This document shows, piece by piece, positions 49,537 through 62,539 of a DNA stretch of 64,000 nt. The DNA is taken from contig NC_092350.1 of assembly GCF_963676685.1 (NCBI RefSeq), positions 5,569,486 through 5,633,485 on the forward strand, in the 5' to 3' direction. Origin of the DNA: Mytilus edulis. Lineage: Eukaryota; Mollusca; Bivalvia; Mytilida; Mytilidae. The notes beneath the pieces were generated by a model. That model had not been told where the DNA came from. It did no database searches and saw only the letters and a list, made by a program, of their open reading frames with translations. The position numbers were made by a program, and so were the translations under genes. Every line of letters starts with the position of its first letter. Position 1 is the first letter of the stretch.

Positions 49537-50361
49537 GTGCTATTTTTAATTAATTAAAAATATATAATTGGCGACTAGAGATAAAAGAAATAGACTTTAT
49601 ACTGTTCGAATTATTTCGGTTCTTTACATACAGCTAATGATACAACTTGTTATGAATTTTATAACATAACAATGCATTCTGATTGGTTCCTTTATATACT
49701 TGTGATTTAAAGAATTTTAAGTTTTTCATTCTGCCGTCGAGAGCCGAAAACTAACCCTCCCATTATTTATCACACCCAATATTTATAATCAGTAGTTTCA
49801 GTCTCATTTTCTGTGGAAGTTTTATTTTTCAGTGTATGTTCCTTGCCGGTGTTACTGTGGATATACGAATTTACAATATAATCGACTGATTAAAGGACAA
49901 TAAAGGAGCAATAGAGTTTATAACCGATAATTTGGATACGGATTAATTCACAATGGTGTAGATGTCAGATTTATCGTTGCCCGCTGAATACAGACGTGTG
50001 GTCAAAGTGTTGTTGATGAATGGTGGTGCTGAACATTGATTGGATTAACTTTAACGTCTATTATTGTTTTTTCATATGAAATTGTAATAATTTGCCAAAA
50101 TTAAATGTTTTATTTTAATTCGTTTTAATTCCTACTGAGCTTTTATTTAGTATTGCTTTGCATCCAGTCGTCTCATATCTTTAATATATCTGCGTCTATT
50201 TACTTCGAAAGAGCAAATTTACAATCACTTTGATATTTCCGTTAAGTTGTCAGGCGGTCAAAATCAAAACAATGAACGCGAATTTAGTGAATTGTTCGTG
50301 CTTTCGTGAGTTTATTCTTCTTGAAATCGTGACATTTTAACTTTACGTGGGAACCTAGAGT

Positions 50362-50531
50362 TACAGGGGCGGATGCAGGAATTTTGGAAAGGGGGGGGGT
50401 GCTAACCCAGGGCAAAGGGGGGGTGCAGGGGGGGGGGGTGCAAAACATGTCCCGATACAAATGCATTGATCGGCAAAAATAAAGGGGGGTGCGCACCCCC
50501 GGAACCCCCCCCCCCCTGGATCCGCCACTGA
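50362..50531. mobile_element. GTGGCGGATCCAG-type MITE copy
   Basis: The left end is CAGGGGCGGATGCAGG and the right end CCTGGATCCGCCACTG, with long G and C runs between and an AATGCATTGATCGGC block. It belongs to the same family as 38173-38340 and 39347-39520. Confidence 0.7.
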
Positions 50532-51750
50532 GTTCAACGACTACACATACAAGGTTTGGACTTGCTTATTCTTTGGATGTTCAAGTTTCAAATTTCACCC
50601 CGGCAACCTGTTTTTGTAATGACCTTAGTAGCCAATTTTCAACACAAAGTTTGCAAATTTGACGTTTCAGCCATTTTAGCCTGTATTTTACACTGCAATG
50701 TTAAAGGCCTCTCGCTTCGATTTTTAAAATAGCTCAGGAACCTGTATTTTTGCAACAACAGTCATTATGTTTCGATTAAATGGTGTATATTGTTGTGTAT
50801 ATTCATTTTCTGCCCCGGCAACCTGTCTATCACTTAAATTAAAATTAAAACAGACATTTTTTTAAAAATTCCCTATCATTTTAATGTAATTTCCGTGACC
50901 CGTATCCGATTTCTTTAGTATAATATTCAAATAAGCAAAGTGGCGTTGATTTCTGGATATGTTGTTTTTGTACTTGTATAGATGAGTCAAGCCCTTTTCA
51001 ACTAATTTTTTAGTATAGTTTGGTCATATGTTATACTGTGACGACGACGGCCAAAGTAAGGGGAGGGTTGGGCGCCAACTTATACATATTTAACCCTGCC
51101 AAATTCTCCATGTGCCTACCCAAAGTCAAAAGCCTGCAATTCAGTGGTTGTCGGGTTTTTTTTACCATATGTATATTTCTTTCATTGTTTTTTTTTTATA
51201 CACAAATCAGACATTTAGTTTTATCGTTTGAATTGTTTTACGTTTGCCATTTCGCAGCCTTTTATAACTGACCATGCAATATGGATTTTCGCTCATTGTT
51301 GAAGTCCGTACGGAGACATATAGTTTTTATAGATGAATTTGGTCGTTATGTGACCTTTGGTTGTATTTCGCATTTGTCGCTACTTTGATTTTTGAACATT
51401 AATGATTTGGCTTTGAGCGTTTTTAATGAAGGCTAACAAAAAAGGCGTTGAATTCGGACTAATTTTAGTTAAACATTGTTATTTTCACTGTTTTCTGGTA
51501 TGTATATAACTTAAGCATTTTGTATATGGCTAGAACACACCCGCTTGTCCATGAGTGAATTAATGTACCTACGCCTGATTTCTAGTCTGTATTGTTTTTT
51601 ATTTGAATTGTCATCTGTTAAGGTCATGCTCATTATAAGGTGCACAATATTATCTGCTTTCAAAATCTTTCTGTTAGAACCCTTCCTGTTTATTTTTATT
51701 ACAACCTGTAAGATCTGCCACACTCTCCCCAACACCAACACAAGATATAT
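50532..51750. other. Stretch without a supported gene
   Basis: No gene was recognised. CCCCGGCAACCTGT occurs twice (about 50598 and 50813), so the stretch may hold an old tandem duplication. A GTTATGTGACCTTTGGTTGT block near 51345 is a fragment of a common dispersed repeat. Otherwise AT-rich. Confidence 0.45.
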
Positions 51751-51751
51751 A

Positions 51752-52654
51752 TGTAGGACTCTAAAGTGCGATGGGGACGCTAAAGTACGCTGGTCACGCT
51801 AAAGTGCGATTGTATACGCTAAAGTGCGATTTCTCCATACGCTAAAGTGCGATTTCTCCATACTCTAAAGTCCGATGGTCCGCGAGAGTATAGACGTAAG
51901 AATTGTACTTGGATTATGATGTTAACAGTCGTTTATACAAACCAAAAATGAATATGCCGGAAGACAAATTAAGAATATTTGATTGACAACCTATAAACTA
52001 AATGTCCATGACTTAATTTATGACCAAACCGTGTTTCGTCGATCGTCTGAAGCAATTGTGATGATTTTATTTGGATGCTGGAAGATGACGTGTGTCCTGC
52101 AGTCCATTTTACTTTATGGATACAAAACAGTATACGCATATGTATCGTATATCCTGCTTCTATTGGCAGCGAACGGATGCACTGAAACCATTGTTTACGT
52201 TGCAGTTTTCATTGCGGTTCCCGTTAGAATATTATCGATTTTTTTTTACGGAAAAGAGAAAGTTCGACGAATATCGCTCTTTTCTCGCATTTGAGATTAA
52301 AGCTAAACGCCTTGTTCAAATAAATGTTACTTATTCAGACAATGTGGTCGGTCTTTTAAATTTAGAAACTATCACTTTAGCTTATCATAAAAAAAATAAT
52401 CATAAAGCCTATCACATTTGTTATACCTTAGCATACTAGCTTTTGCAAAAAGACTATTTTTTAAATCCATGTATTTTTATCTTTTTAACCTTATCATATT
52501 GGTCCATCACACTTTAGCGTGATATACCATCGTACTTTAGCAAACAAACAACCATCGCACTTTAGCGTTATACACCATCGTACTTTAGCGTAGACCATCG
52601 CACTTTAGCGTGGCCAGCGTACTTGAGAGTACCATCGCACTTTAGAGTCCTACA
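51752..52654. mobile_element. 903-bp foldback element with CTAAAGTGCGAT array ends, TA duplication
   Basis: The left end TGTAGGACTCTAAAGTGCG and the right end CGCACTTTAGAGTCCTACA are exact inverses. The left arm (51752-51892) contains about six degenerate CTAAAGTGCGAT units. The right arm (52498-52654) contains about seven in inverted form. TA flanks both ends (51750-51751 and 52655-52656). The two overlapping frames in the middle (51983-52439) resemble no protein I know. TA duplication suggests Tc1/mariner-type mobilisation, which is an inference. Confidence 0.85.
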
Positions 52655-52862
52655 TAACCTCCACGTACAAAAAGCGTTTGCACTTTTGAACAAATGCTAT
52701 TTATGAAAATCGAATTAGATTATCTCCCCATGATAAAAAAGTGTTGGTAAAATTAATCAGAGTTATCTTACTTGACCACAAAGAGAGTCTAGCAATACAC
52801 ATTGGTTATACACAAACGTGACAAACATACAGACATATATATATCATACCAAATTCATAAAC

Positions 52863-52892
<30 letters not shown>

Positions 52893-52896
<4 letters not shown>

Positions 52897-53031
52897 TACG
52901 TCTGAGTCAGTGACAACCCTACAACAGATGTATCCATCGGATCGCCATCAATGATGGTGATACATGGCTGTGTACATAATGTATATACAACTCGTCTAAA
53001 CATCAACCCAACAATGTTAAATCTGTAAATT
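52893..53031 (-). repeat. 139-bp inverted repeat, left copy (right copy 54814-54951)
   Basis: The left copy begins TAAGTACGTCTGAGTCAGTG and the right ends with its inverse. I find one substitution and one single-base indel across the pair. Both contain the SINE-tail sequence ACATTGTTGGGTTGATGTTT. The pair encloses the recombinase-like gene at 53455-54669. Confidence 0.85.
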
Positions 53032-53127
53032 TGCTTTCGCAAATTTTTTTTTTGCAAAAATTTTTAAATTTGCTTCAGATTCAACATTGTTGGGTTGATG
53101 TTTAGACGAGTTGTATATATATTTATA

Positions 53128-53270
53128 GATTATTACATGGCATTTTCCATATTGGCCATGGTATCAGCCCTAGACTCCCATATCAAGCCAGAGGGCTTTA
53201 GCCCGAGGGCTTGATATGGGTCGAGGGCTGATACCAGGGCCAATATGGAAAATGACATGTCATAATCTAT
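53128..53270. repeat. Large imperfect palindrome (arms ~60 bp)
   Basis: Arms contain CATTTTCCATATTGGCC, GGTATCAGCCCT and CCCATATCAAGCC on the left and their inverses on the right, around AGAGGGCTTTAGCCCGAGGG. The whole region would fold into one long hairpin. It lies 3' of the minus-strand recombinase-like gene. Confidence 0.8.
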
Positions 53271-53454
53271 TTATCACATATTTTCATGCTGGAGAAAAAT
53301 GAAGGAATATTTCAAATTATTTTTTTTATTTTCAACAATAATAACATTTGAATAAAGAAAAATTTAAAAAAATGTATCACAGTGCATTAACAATTTGTAT
53401 CACAGTGAAAAAGTAAAGTGATGAGAATAATTCAACAAATATATAACAATAATC

Positions 53455-54669
53455 TTATTTTTCAGAGTTGTAAATGTTTATTGTAACATTGCCAATTGAA
53501 GCTTGTGGAAGAATTGAAAATGTAGAACATTTTCCACTGTTTATTTTCACATTTTTTTCTACAGATTCAAAATTTTCAATTGTTTTGCAAACTTCATTTA
53601 ATTCAACAGTGTCAAAAATATCGTCCTCCGGAAAATCTGCAGATGTGGCTTCAAAGCTAGTGTTTGGAGTTGGTTCTTGTGGTATTAATCCCCGACTTCC
53701 TGAACCAATATCTGATAAGATATTTGACATAGTTTGCTGTTGCTGTAATGATGCTGAACTATACTCATTGACGGAAGCAACATTCTTATGGCCTGTCAAC
53801 TGCATGACGGTAGTAGCCTCCACATTGGAGTGAAGAAGTGAGGACACTGTAGTTTTGCGAACACTATGGTTAACCTTTCTTCCTGTAAGACCACCTTTCA
53901 TAGACATTTTTTTAGCTAAATCTCCTAGAGTATTTTTACCCAATGGCTGCATGGTAAACCATGTTTGTTTAGCATTTTCACTGGCATCAGGTTGTACCAT
54001 CCTTTTAATACTTAGATAAAAGCGACTGTCTGGAGTCAGAGCATCTTCAGGGCGGCGACGAATATATTGCTTGAATGCATTCACTGGACAGCGTGGATTA
54101 TCTATTTTAAGAAAATGAAAATATCAAGGACATGCATCATATTAAATTGAAACATTATATCTACATTTTAAACAATTTATTTTAAGGTGAATAAGCTTTA
54201 GTGATATATATCTATTCTTTTCATTTGTTCATGTTTCCATTTTGAGTTCTTTGATGTGCATAGCTAGATATTTCTGGATATTTTGTGTTTTTTGGGGTGT
54301 TTTTTTTTATATTCTTTTTAAAAGTACATGTAAGTTATATACATGATATATGTATGAATTAATTTTGTAGGTATACTTGTGTGGTGGTTTCTGTATTTAT
54401 CATTTACTGTCAATTTTATATTAATTTTTAATAAATCGAAAGAAAGTTACCTGGTGTTGCAAACATTTTAGGTGCAAATGCTCTACTGTCACTGTGTCCC
54501 GTCCTGGTTTTAGTCAGCCTTTCATTGTATTCCAAATATTGCTCTCCACTTGCTGTTGTCATCATTTTTATGTCTCCAAATAACATGTCAGTATGCTCCT
54601 TCCTTCCCCTCATACCAAAGTGCAAAGTATTATTTAACCATATGGTATTAAGTAGTGCCTCAGGGTTGC
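53455..54669 (-). CDS. Crypton-type tyrosine recombinase-like gene, two 3' exons
   Basis: On the minus strand, exon A is 54669-54451 and exon B 54101-53455 (stop TAA at 53457-53455). Acceptors AG and donor GT are present and codon phases agree. Exon A has LHFGMRGRKEHTDMLFGDI and NERLTKTRTGHSDSRAFAPK. Exon B has NPRCPVNAFKQYIRRRPED, DSRFYLSIKRM, then the catalytic C-terminus: HSVR in KVNHSVRKTTVSSLL, GHKN in MQLTGHKNVASVNEYSS and Tyr in NEYSSAS. A poorly conserved tail follows. This matches the DUF3504/Crypton-derived recombinase family (from memory). An upstream exon with the N-terminal and first arginine region is expected but was not found before the LINEs, so the gene may be partial. It may be a domesticated gene or a mobile copy. 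Confidence 0.8.
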
Positions 54670-54822
54670 CTAAAAGTAAGAATTGACAGTTCAGATTATA
54701 GGATAATATTAAAACGTTACGTCTACTATGTATAGCTAGAAGTTGTTTACATTCATTATCAATAATGACACTTTACATGTATATAGAAGACTGAAGCATA
54801 TTTTCAAAAAAAAAATTACAGA

Positions 54823-55130
54823 TCTAACATTGTTGGGTTGATGTTTAGACGAGTTGTATATACATTATGTACACAGCCATGTATCACCATCATTGATGGC
54901 GATCCGATGGATACATCTGTTGTAGGGTTGTCACTGACTCAGACGTACTTATGAATATAATTATTTTCTGTGACTGTATCTTACATTAATTTGTAGGATC
55001 CTTTACTATAGATAATTTAGCTGATCTGTAACAATAACATCTTCATGCCTTATATATCATGTACTGTAGTACGCCGCTAGATTAAAACTGACGTGGAAAG
55101 GTAACACATGCCCACCGAAAGCTCTTTTTT
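54823..55130. other. Right inverted repeat and spacer
   Basis: This holds the right copy of the 139-bp repeat (to 54951) and 170 bp of AT-rich spacer before the SINE. No gene. Confidence 0.5.
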
Positions 55131-55137
55131 GAGAGCC

Positions 55138-55313
55138 CAGGTGGTCATGTGGTCTAGCGGGACGGCTGCAGTGCAGGCGATTTGGTGTCACGATATCACA
55201 GTAGCATGGGTTCGAATCCCGGCGAGGGAAGAACCAAAAATTTGCGAAAGCAAATTTACAGATCTAACATTGTTGGGTTGATGTTTAGACGAGTTGTATA
55301 TATATATATACGA
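55138..55313 (+). mobile_element. tRNA-headed SINE
   Basis: The head has pol III box A-like TGGTCTAGCGGGAC (55150-55163) and box B GGTTCGAATCC (55209-55219). The body follows with AAATTTGCGAAAGCAAATTT and ACATTGTTGGGTTGATGTTT, and it ends in (AT)n at about 55297-55311. It is not a functional tRNA: the arms do not form a full cloverleaf. Its tail is the sequence shared with the inverted repeats at 52893 and 54814 and with 53080-53125. Confidence 0.8.
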
Positions 55314-55456
55314 GGAGGTGGTACCACAAAGTTATTTAGTACTTAATAAAGCATTTCTAGAAATATACATGTCGCTTATAAATTTAACAACAATTCTAAT
55401 TATATCAGTCTCACTACACGTATACAAAAAATTAAATCTTGTTTCATTAGTCATAT

Positions 55457-55843
55457 TCAAAAAGAGGGAACTATTTCACTAATTTTGGAAAACAATTGGT
55501 CTCTAATTATATTTAGTTTTGTACATTTTAAAGTGAAATGAAATTCATCTTCTACTTCTGAGAGACATAAAGGACAAATTCTTTCTTCTACAGGGGTTTT
55601 AGTGTGACGCCCTTGTTCAATTCTAAGAACACTATTACTAATGCGAATTTTAGCAAAATGCCCTATTACTTTTCTGTCTATATTTAACAATAAATAGGTT
55701 TCCAATTTATTATTTTCTTTAAGCTGTCTATATGTTCTCAGCTTATTACCGTGTACTGATTTATTATCACAAAATATATTTTCTTTCCAATAATTAAGAT
55801 ATCTATCATTAAGTTTGGTATGAATTGCATATAATAAACGCAT
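55457..55843 (-). pseudogene. LINE B, C-terminal fragment
   Basis: The minus-strand frame encodes KLNDRYLNYWKENIFCDNK, LETYLLLNIDRKVIGHFAKI, RISNSVLRIEQGRHTKTPVE and the zinc-knuckle-like ERICPLCLSEVEDEFHFTLKC (quoted in part: CPLCLSEVEDEFHFTLKC), the C-terminus of CR1/Jockey-like LINEs. The upstream coding part is missing because LINE A's 3' end abuts at 55850. Confidence 0.8.
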
Positions 55844-55845
55844 TT

Positions 55846-57290
55846 TAATTGATTGATTGATTGATTATCTTTATTTCCTCCATATATATGAAGATGTCAC
55901 AACTTATATTATAAGAACAGATTCAAGAACATAACACTAACATATTTACATATATCTTCTAAACAACATCAAAGTATATAAACAGCAATAAAAAAAAGTC
56001 CATAGGTAGTTACATAACTATATGAAATAGAGTCGGAAACAAAACGTCTATAATTCACCAATTTCATACAAGAACAATATTAGTTAAGATCAAATATGAG
56101 ACTATACAGATCATAATTGAAGACCTGATATAGTTTATACATATAATCTGCCATGTTGCACATCAAGAGGCTCCATACATCAGCATTTACAGTTTGCATG
56201 GTATGATTCATACTTCCAAGTAACGACTCGACAATTTCGTCATCATCTTGATTAAAGAAACGAACGGAATCTTCTACGTCAAGAATATCGACAATTTTGT
56301 ATAAAAAAAGAAGATGTGGTATGATTGCCAATGAGACAACTATCCACAAAAGACCAAAATAACACAGACATTAACAACTATAGGTCACCTTACGGCCTTC
56401 AACAATGAGCAAAGCCCATATCGCATAGTCAGCTATAATAGGCCCCGATAAGACCATGTAAAAAAATTCAAACGAGAAAACTAAGTGTAGAACATTTCTG
56501 TCCGAATTTGTAAAAGAGATGCACAGCAAAGTATAAAATGCATAAGTATATCCGTATTATATAAGTTACACAAGGAGCATTTGCCTGTTTGAATAGCTAT
56601 GGCTCCTAATTTCACAAGCCTCATAAATTTTGAATTAAGAGTGGATAAGTTACCGCTAGTCGTAACAAAAAGTTTTTGCAAATTTAATTTGAACTTTGAT
56701 GGTAGCCAATGACCAATATTTTGACTCTAAATTTGTAATTCTTTTATCATATAAAGAGACCAAACTTCACTACAATAAAGAAGTATAGGCTTAACACAAG
56801 CATCAAAAAGCTTTATGTGAGGTAAAACATTGATATCTTCAGAAAATAACAGTTTTCTAATACAAAATATAGCTATTGAGGCTTTTTTACAAAGAGGTCT
56901 CACTGCTTCTGTAAAACTACCAGATGGTTTAAACAGTATATCTATATATTTATATTCTGTACAGTGTTCCAAAATATTATCAATAAAAACAAACTTGTCT
57001 TTTGTAAGTTTTTTACCTGATTTGTTAAAAATCATAACTTTGGTTTTGTCAAGATTTACTGTTAAATCCCAACTTGTGAAATATAAATTAAGCTTGTCGA
57101 GGCATTTTTTGTAAGCCATTAGCAGATTCAGAAATAAGGACTAAATCATCAGCGTATAACAGACATGATATATCATTATCATTTAACTTGGATTGTTCAC
57201 ATGTGGAGTCAAAAATAGATGGTAAATCATTAATATATAAAGAAAACAATGTAGGGCTTAAATACACCCTTGTTTTACCCAAACTGAGGA
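55846..57290 (-). pseudogene. LINE A, 5'-truncated reverse transcriptase and C-terminus
   Basis: Read on the minus strand: SPTLFSLYINDLPSIF and CLLYADDLVLISES (catalytic YADD) at 57282-57100; then FTSWDLTVNLDKTKVMIFNK and PILLYCSEVWSLY (57119-56727); then a C..C...H...C knuckle in GKCSLCNLYNTDILMHFILC (56681-56481). A dispersed repeat (56290-56484) interrupts it, and the end ...ADVWSLLMCNMADYMYKLYQ (about 56290-56091) follows. The 3' end is an (AATC)n tail at 55850-55866. Frameshifts occur near 57110 and 56720. Two LINE copies of similar kind therefore lie head to tail, A inserted in B. Confidence 0.8.
56290..56484 (-). repeat. Dispersed repeat inserted in LINE A
   Basis: Blocks GATTGCCAATGAGACAACT, ACAACTATAGGTCACCTTAC, GGCCTTCAACAATGAGCAAA and CAAACGAGAAAACTA form a compact repeat that splits the LINE A coding sequence. 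A diverged relative is at 41885-42060. Confidence 0.7.
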
Positions 57291-57299
57291 ATTAAAAAA

Positions 57300-59770
57300 A
57301 ATCAGTGAAAATTTCGATTGACGCGAAAGCAAAGCCTCGATTAAAACTCCATAGAGCGGATTATAATTTGAATAACTTAACTTCATCACATTTCTCTTTG
57401 GTATATTTACATACTGACTTATACAGGAAAAATTAAAAAAAAAAAAACGTTCAAAAACATTTTTTTTTAGAGTATATTGGTACTACCAGGACATAGTTTC
57501 ACCAACATAACATCTACTAAGATACGACTCTGAATCATCAATTTTATCGAGAGGAACCTAAAGGAATTATGTGAAAACATATATTCTTTTCTTAGTATCA
57601 CATATCTCTATATGTAGGTCTGTCATCTATATCAACTGACTGCCACATCCCAAGATATTCTTCGTCATATAATCAGATTTATCTTGTCAAAGAATCTTTC
57701 TGTCTATTGAAGGGTTCGACGACTTACAGAAAAGAGCGACGATTTACAGAAAAGAACCGAAAAGGACCGAAAAGAACCGAAAAGGATATTGATTGTTTAG
57801 TTAAAACATTACAACAATTCCTCATAAAGTTTTGGGAATGAGTATATATATATATATATATCACGTAAAATAGAAAATATCGTATAAAACATTACGGAAA
57901 TTTAACAGGAGTTATTGAATAAATACTAATAAGTTTGAGTATTTTGTTCTATGTGTTTGCCTTTGTTTGTGTTTTGTGTGTGTGTGTATTACATGTTAAA
58001 TTAATACACATTAATTATGACTTTGACATGTTAAACTTGTCTATGATTTGAAATCGTTAAAGAAAGGTCCCGTTATCTCCATGCACAAGCTTATCTATAA
58101 TAGATACATGTAGCGCAGGCCAATATTTATCACCATCGGACATCGTTTCGTTAATCTACATATCTGTTTTAAGTGGTTTATTAGATGAAATAAATAGAAA
58201 TCAACAGGCTATTAACTTTTTCACACCCTTTAATCTATACGCTATTTATAAGGTAAACAATTATCAATTATACCGAGAGCGGGTGCACTTTTCATTTATT
58301 TATATTTCCTATGAAAGACGAAATGAAAAGACTATAAAATACTAATAATTGGGACTATTATACTATTAAAGTAAGTATCATAATCCGATCTGATAACGAT
58401 GTCATTTTTTTCATTAATAAATCTTCTTTTATTCCCATGTAACCCTTTGTTTTAAACAAGAAATTGAAACTAAACAAGAATTTCGTAAAGTTTGGCAAGT
58501 TTTACATGTAGCAGGACTTTCATAACTGAGCATTAGGAGAGTTGTATATATTTTGTTTTTTTATGTTTAAGACGGGCATGGAAGAGCTCGAGACACTAAT
58601 TGTATTAATTACCAAATGATTATGTCAGATAGAATATGTTCCACATCTTTGATTTTGGATACATTTTGAAGCTATAGGAGAGGAACACATAACAGGTTAA
58701 TTTTTCCGTGATGTGATTTTTTTTATATAGGAGATAGGCTATTTGAGCTAGAGAGTAAACTTCTGTGTTATTTTATATTAATTAATTATTTGAAAATATT
58801 TCCTCCAAAGCAGGTGTTGATGTGGTTTGTGTTTCTTGTTTCTTGTTTTTATATTGATTAATCTGTTGGTTTTCTCGTTTGGATGTTTTTTTCAATAGTC
58901 ATTTTTAGGGGGCCCTAAGAATAAGAAGAAAAATAACATTGATGTATTAAAAAGATTTCAAAATGTTATACGGAAATTATACGTTCTTTTGTTTAAACTT
59001 TTTAAAAGATATGTATACTATGTCATTTTCTCAGTAAATACAATTTTACATCTATATTTAAACACATCGTATTTCATGTATATTTTCCTTATGTATTATA
59101 CCCATTATTTTCAAATGACCACGTTGCAATTTGTTGAGGCTTATCTCCAGTAAATAAGGTTGTAGCTTCGCTGGCGGTTGAGTTAAAACCAAAGACTTGA
59201 AAATTAACTGAAAATAGTTATTCATAGCTAATTCGTCTTATCTTTTCTAAAGGTTTATTGATCAGATATCTGATGTTATTATTTTATCACAAGAAACACG
59301 ATATGTTCTCTCTGAGATGGTAGAGAGAAAACGAAACGTTAAATTTGCACACTTAAACAAAGTCCAATTATGTTTTTCTTTAACGTAAATAAAGCAATAA
59401 CAAATAAATAATATATTTTTTTTAGAGAGAATTGATGAAAACGAACCGGATTTTAAAAGGACAAATTTGCTTGGTTGATTTGTGTGACCATTTATATCCG
59501 TAAACTATACATGTTACATCACTTCTTTGTACAGCAATTTTTTTTTTATATCTTATTTATATGTACAAAATATAACAATGCTTGCACCTTCATCATAAAC
59601 ATGTTTTAACATGCAATCACCATAATAATTTTTGTAAAGTTTGCAGAAAAAAACCTCATTTCTGGTTTTACACCTGATGGTTTTACACCAAATAAAGGTA
59701 TGATACCGAAGTGTAAGATCATTATGAATATTTTTTTTTTTTTTAAAATAGATAAATCCATGCTCCAAAA
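57300..59770. other. Intergenic stretch before actin 2
   Basis: No gene was recognised. There is a short tandem GAAAAGGACCGAAAAGAACC word run at 57745-57785, an (AT)n run at 57843-57860, a GT run at 57976-57987, and AT-rich sequence. Confidence 0.5.
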
Positions 59771-59847
59771 AGCATGACGTTTAAACAGGCGTATCAAACT
59801 GAAAGCTTTTACTATATCTATCTGCAAATATTATTCATATCTTATCA

Positions 59848-59857
59848 CCATATATGG
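59848..59857 (+). promoter_or_regulatory. CArG box of actin gene 2
   Basis: CCATATATGG, 145 bp upstream of the start codon, is the same serum-response-factor site as in actin 1. Around it, AAAGCTTTTAC, GACGAGGAAG and ATTTTAAAGTCTTCCCAGTC are conserved with the actin 1 promoter. Confidence 0.75.
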
Positions 59858-59971
59858 TAACATCTCGCTTTCTTAAAAAGGTACATTGACGAGGAAGACA
59901 AGTTAATAAAACTAGTGTGAATTTTAAAGTCTTCCCAGTCAATTGTTGTGACAGTAATAGAAAGGTCGTAA

Positions 59972-62393
<2,422 letters not shown>

Positions 62394-62527
62394 ACTGCAG
62401 AACGTCTTGCTCAGAACTTCAACTAATTGTTATAATACATATATTTGCGTTGATATGCAACTTTTGTATCATTTGTATATTCAAATTATTTTATGTAATT
62501 TTCGTTAAAGTCTTTGAAATACACAAA

Positions 62528-62533
62528 AATAAA
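62528..62533 (+). terminator. Polyadenylation signal of actin 2
   Basis: AATAAA lies 134 bp past the stop in the context ACACAAAAATAAAACAG, close to the actin 1 signal context GTACAAAAATAAAAC. Confidence 0.8.
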
Positions 62534-62539
62534 ACAGTA

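Larger units (their letters stand above)
44305..50219 (+). mobile_element. Ngaro-type tyrosine-recombinase retrotransposon, 5.9 kb
   Basis: The order is A1 (44305-44589), ORF1, RT-RNase H, tyrosine recombinase, SGNH-like ORF, B1 (49341-49536), A2 (49534-49818), a 205-bp spacer, and B2 (50024-50219). This is the split direct repeat plan of Ngaro/PAT-like elements, which integrate by a recombinase and not by an integrase, and so leave no target duplication. None is seen. The outer ends and the B1/A2 junction share only ATT (TTATTGTGC, AAATTGTGC, AAATTTACA), a plausible recombination core. The element is nearly intact in structure but has internal stops and an insertion, so it is non-autonomous now. 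Confidence 0.88.

Noticed and set aside
51983..52439. Two overlapping frames as a transposase of the foldback element
   Set aside because: No transposase motif (no DDE/D pattern or helix-turn-helix) was seen; they look accidental.
53474..53833. Plus-strand frame at 53474-53833
   Set aside because: It is antisense to the recombinase-like exon B, which has catalytic motifs and splice sites on the minus strand.
55141..55240. Possible tRNA gene (box A and box B present)
   Set aside because: It does not fold into a complete cloverleaf and runs into a SINE body and (AT)n tail, so I call it a SINE head.
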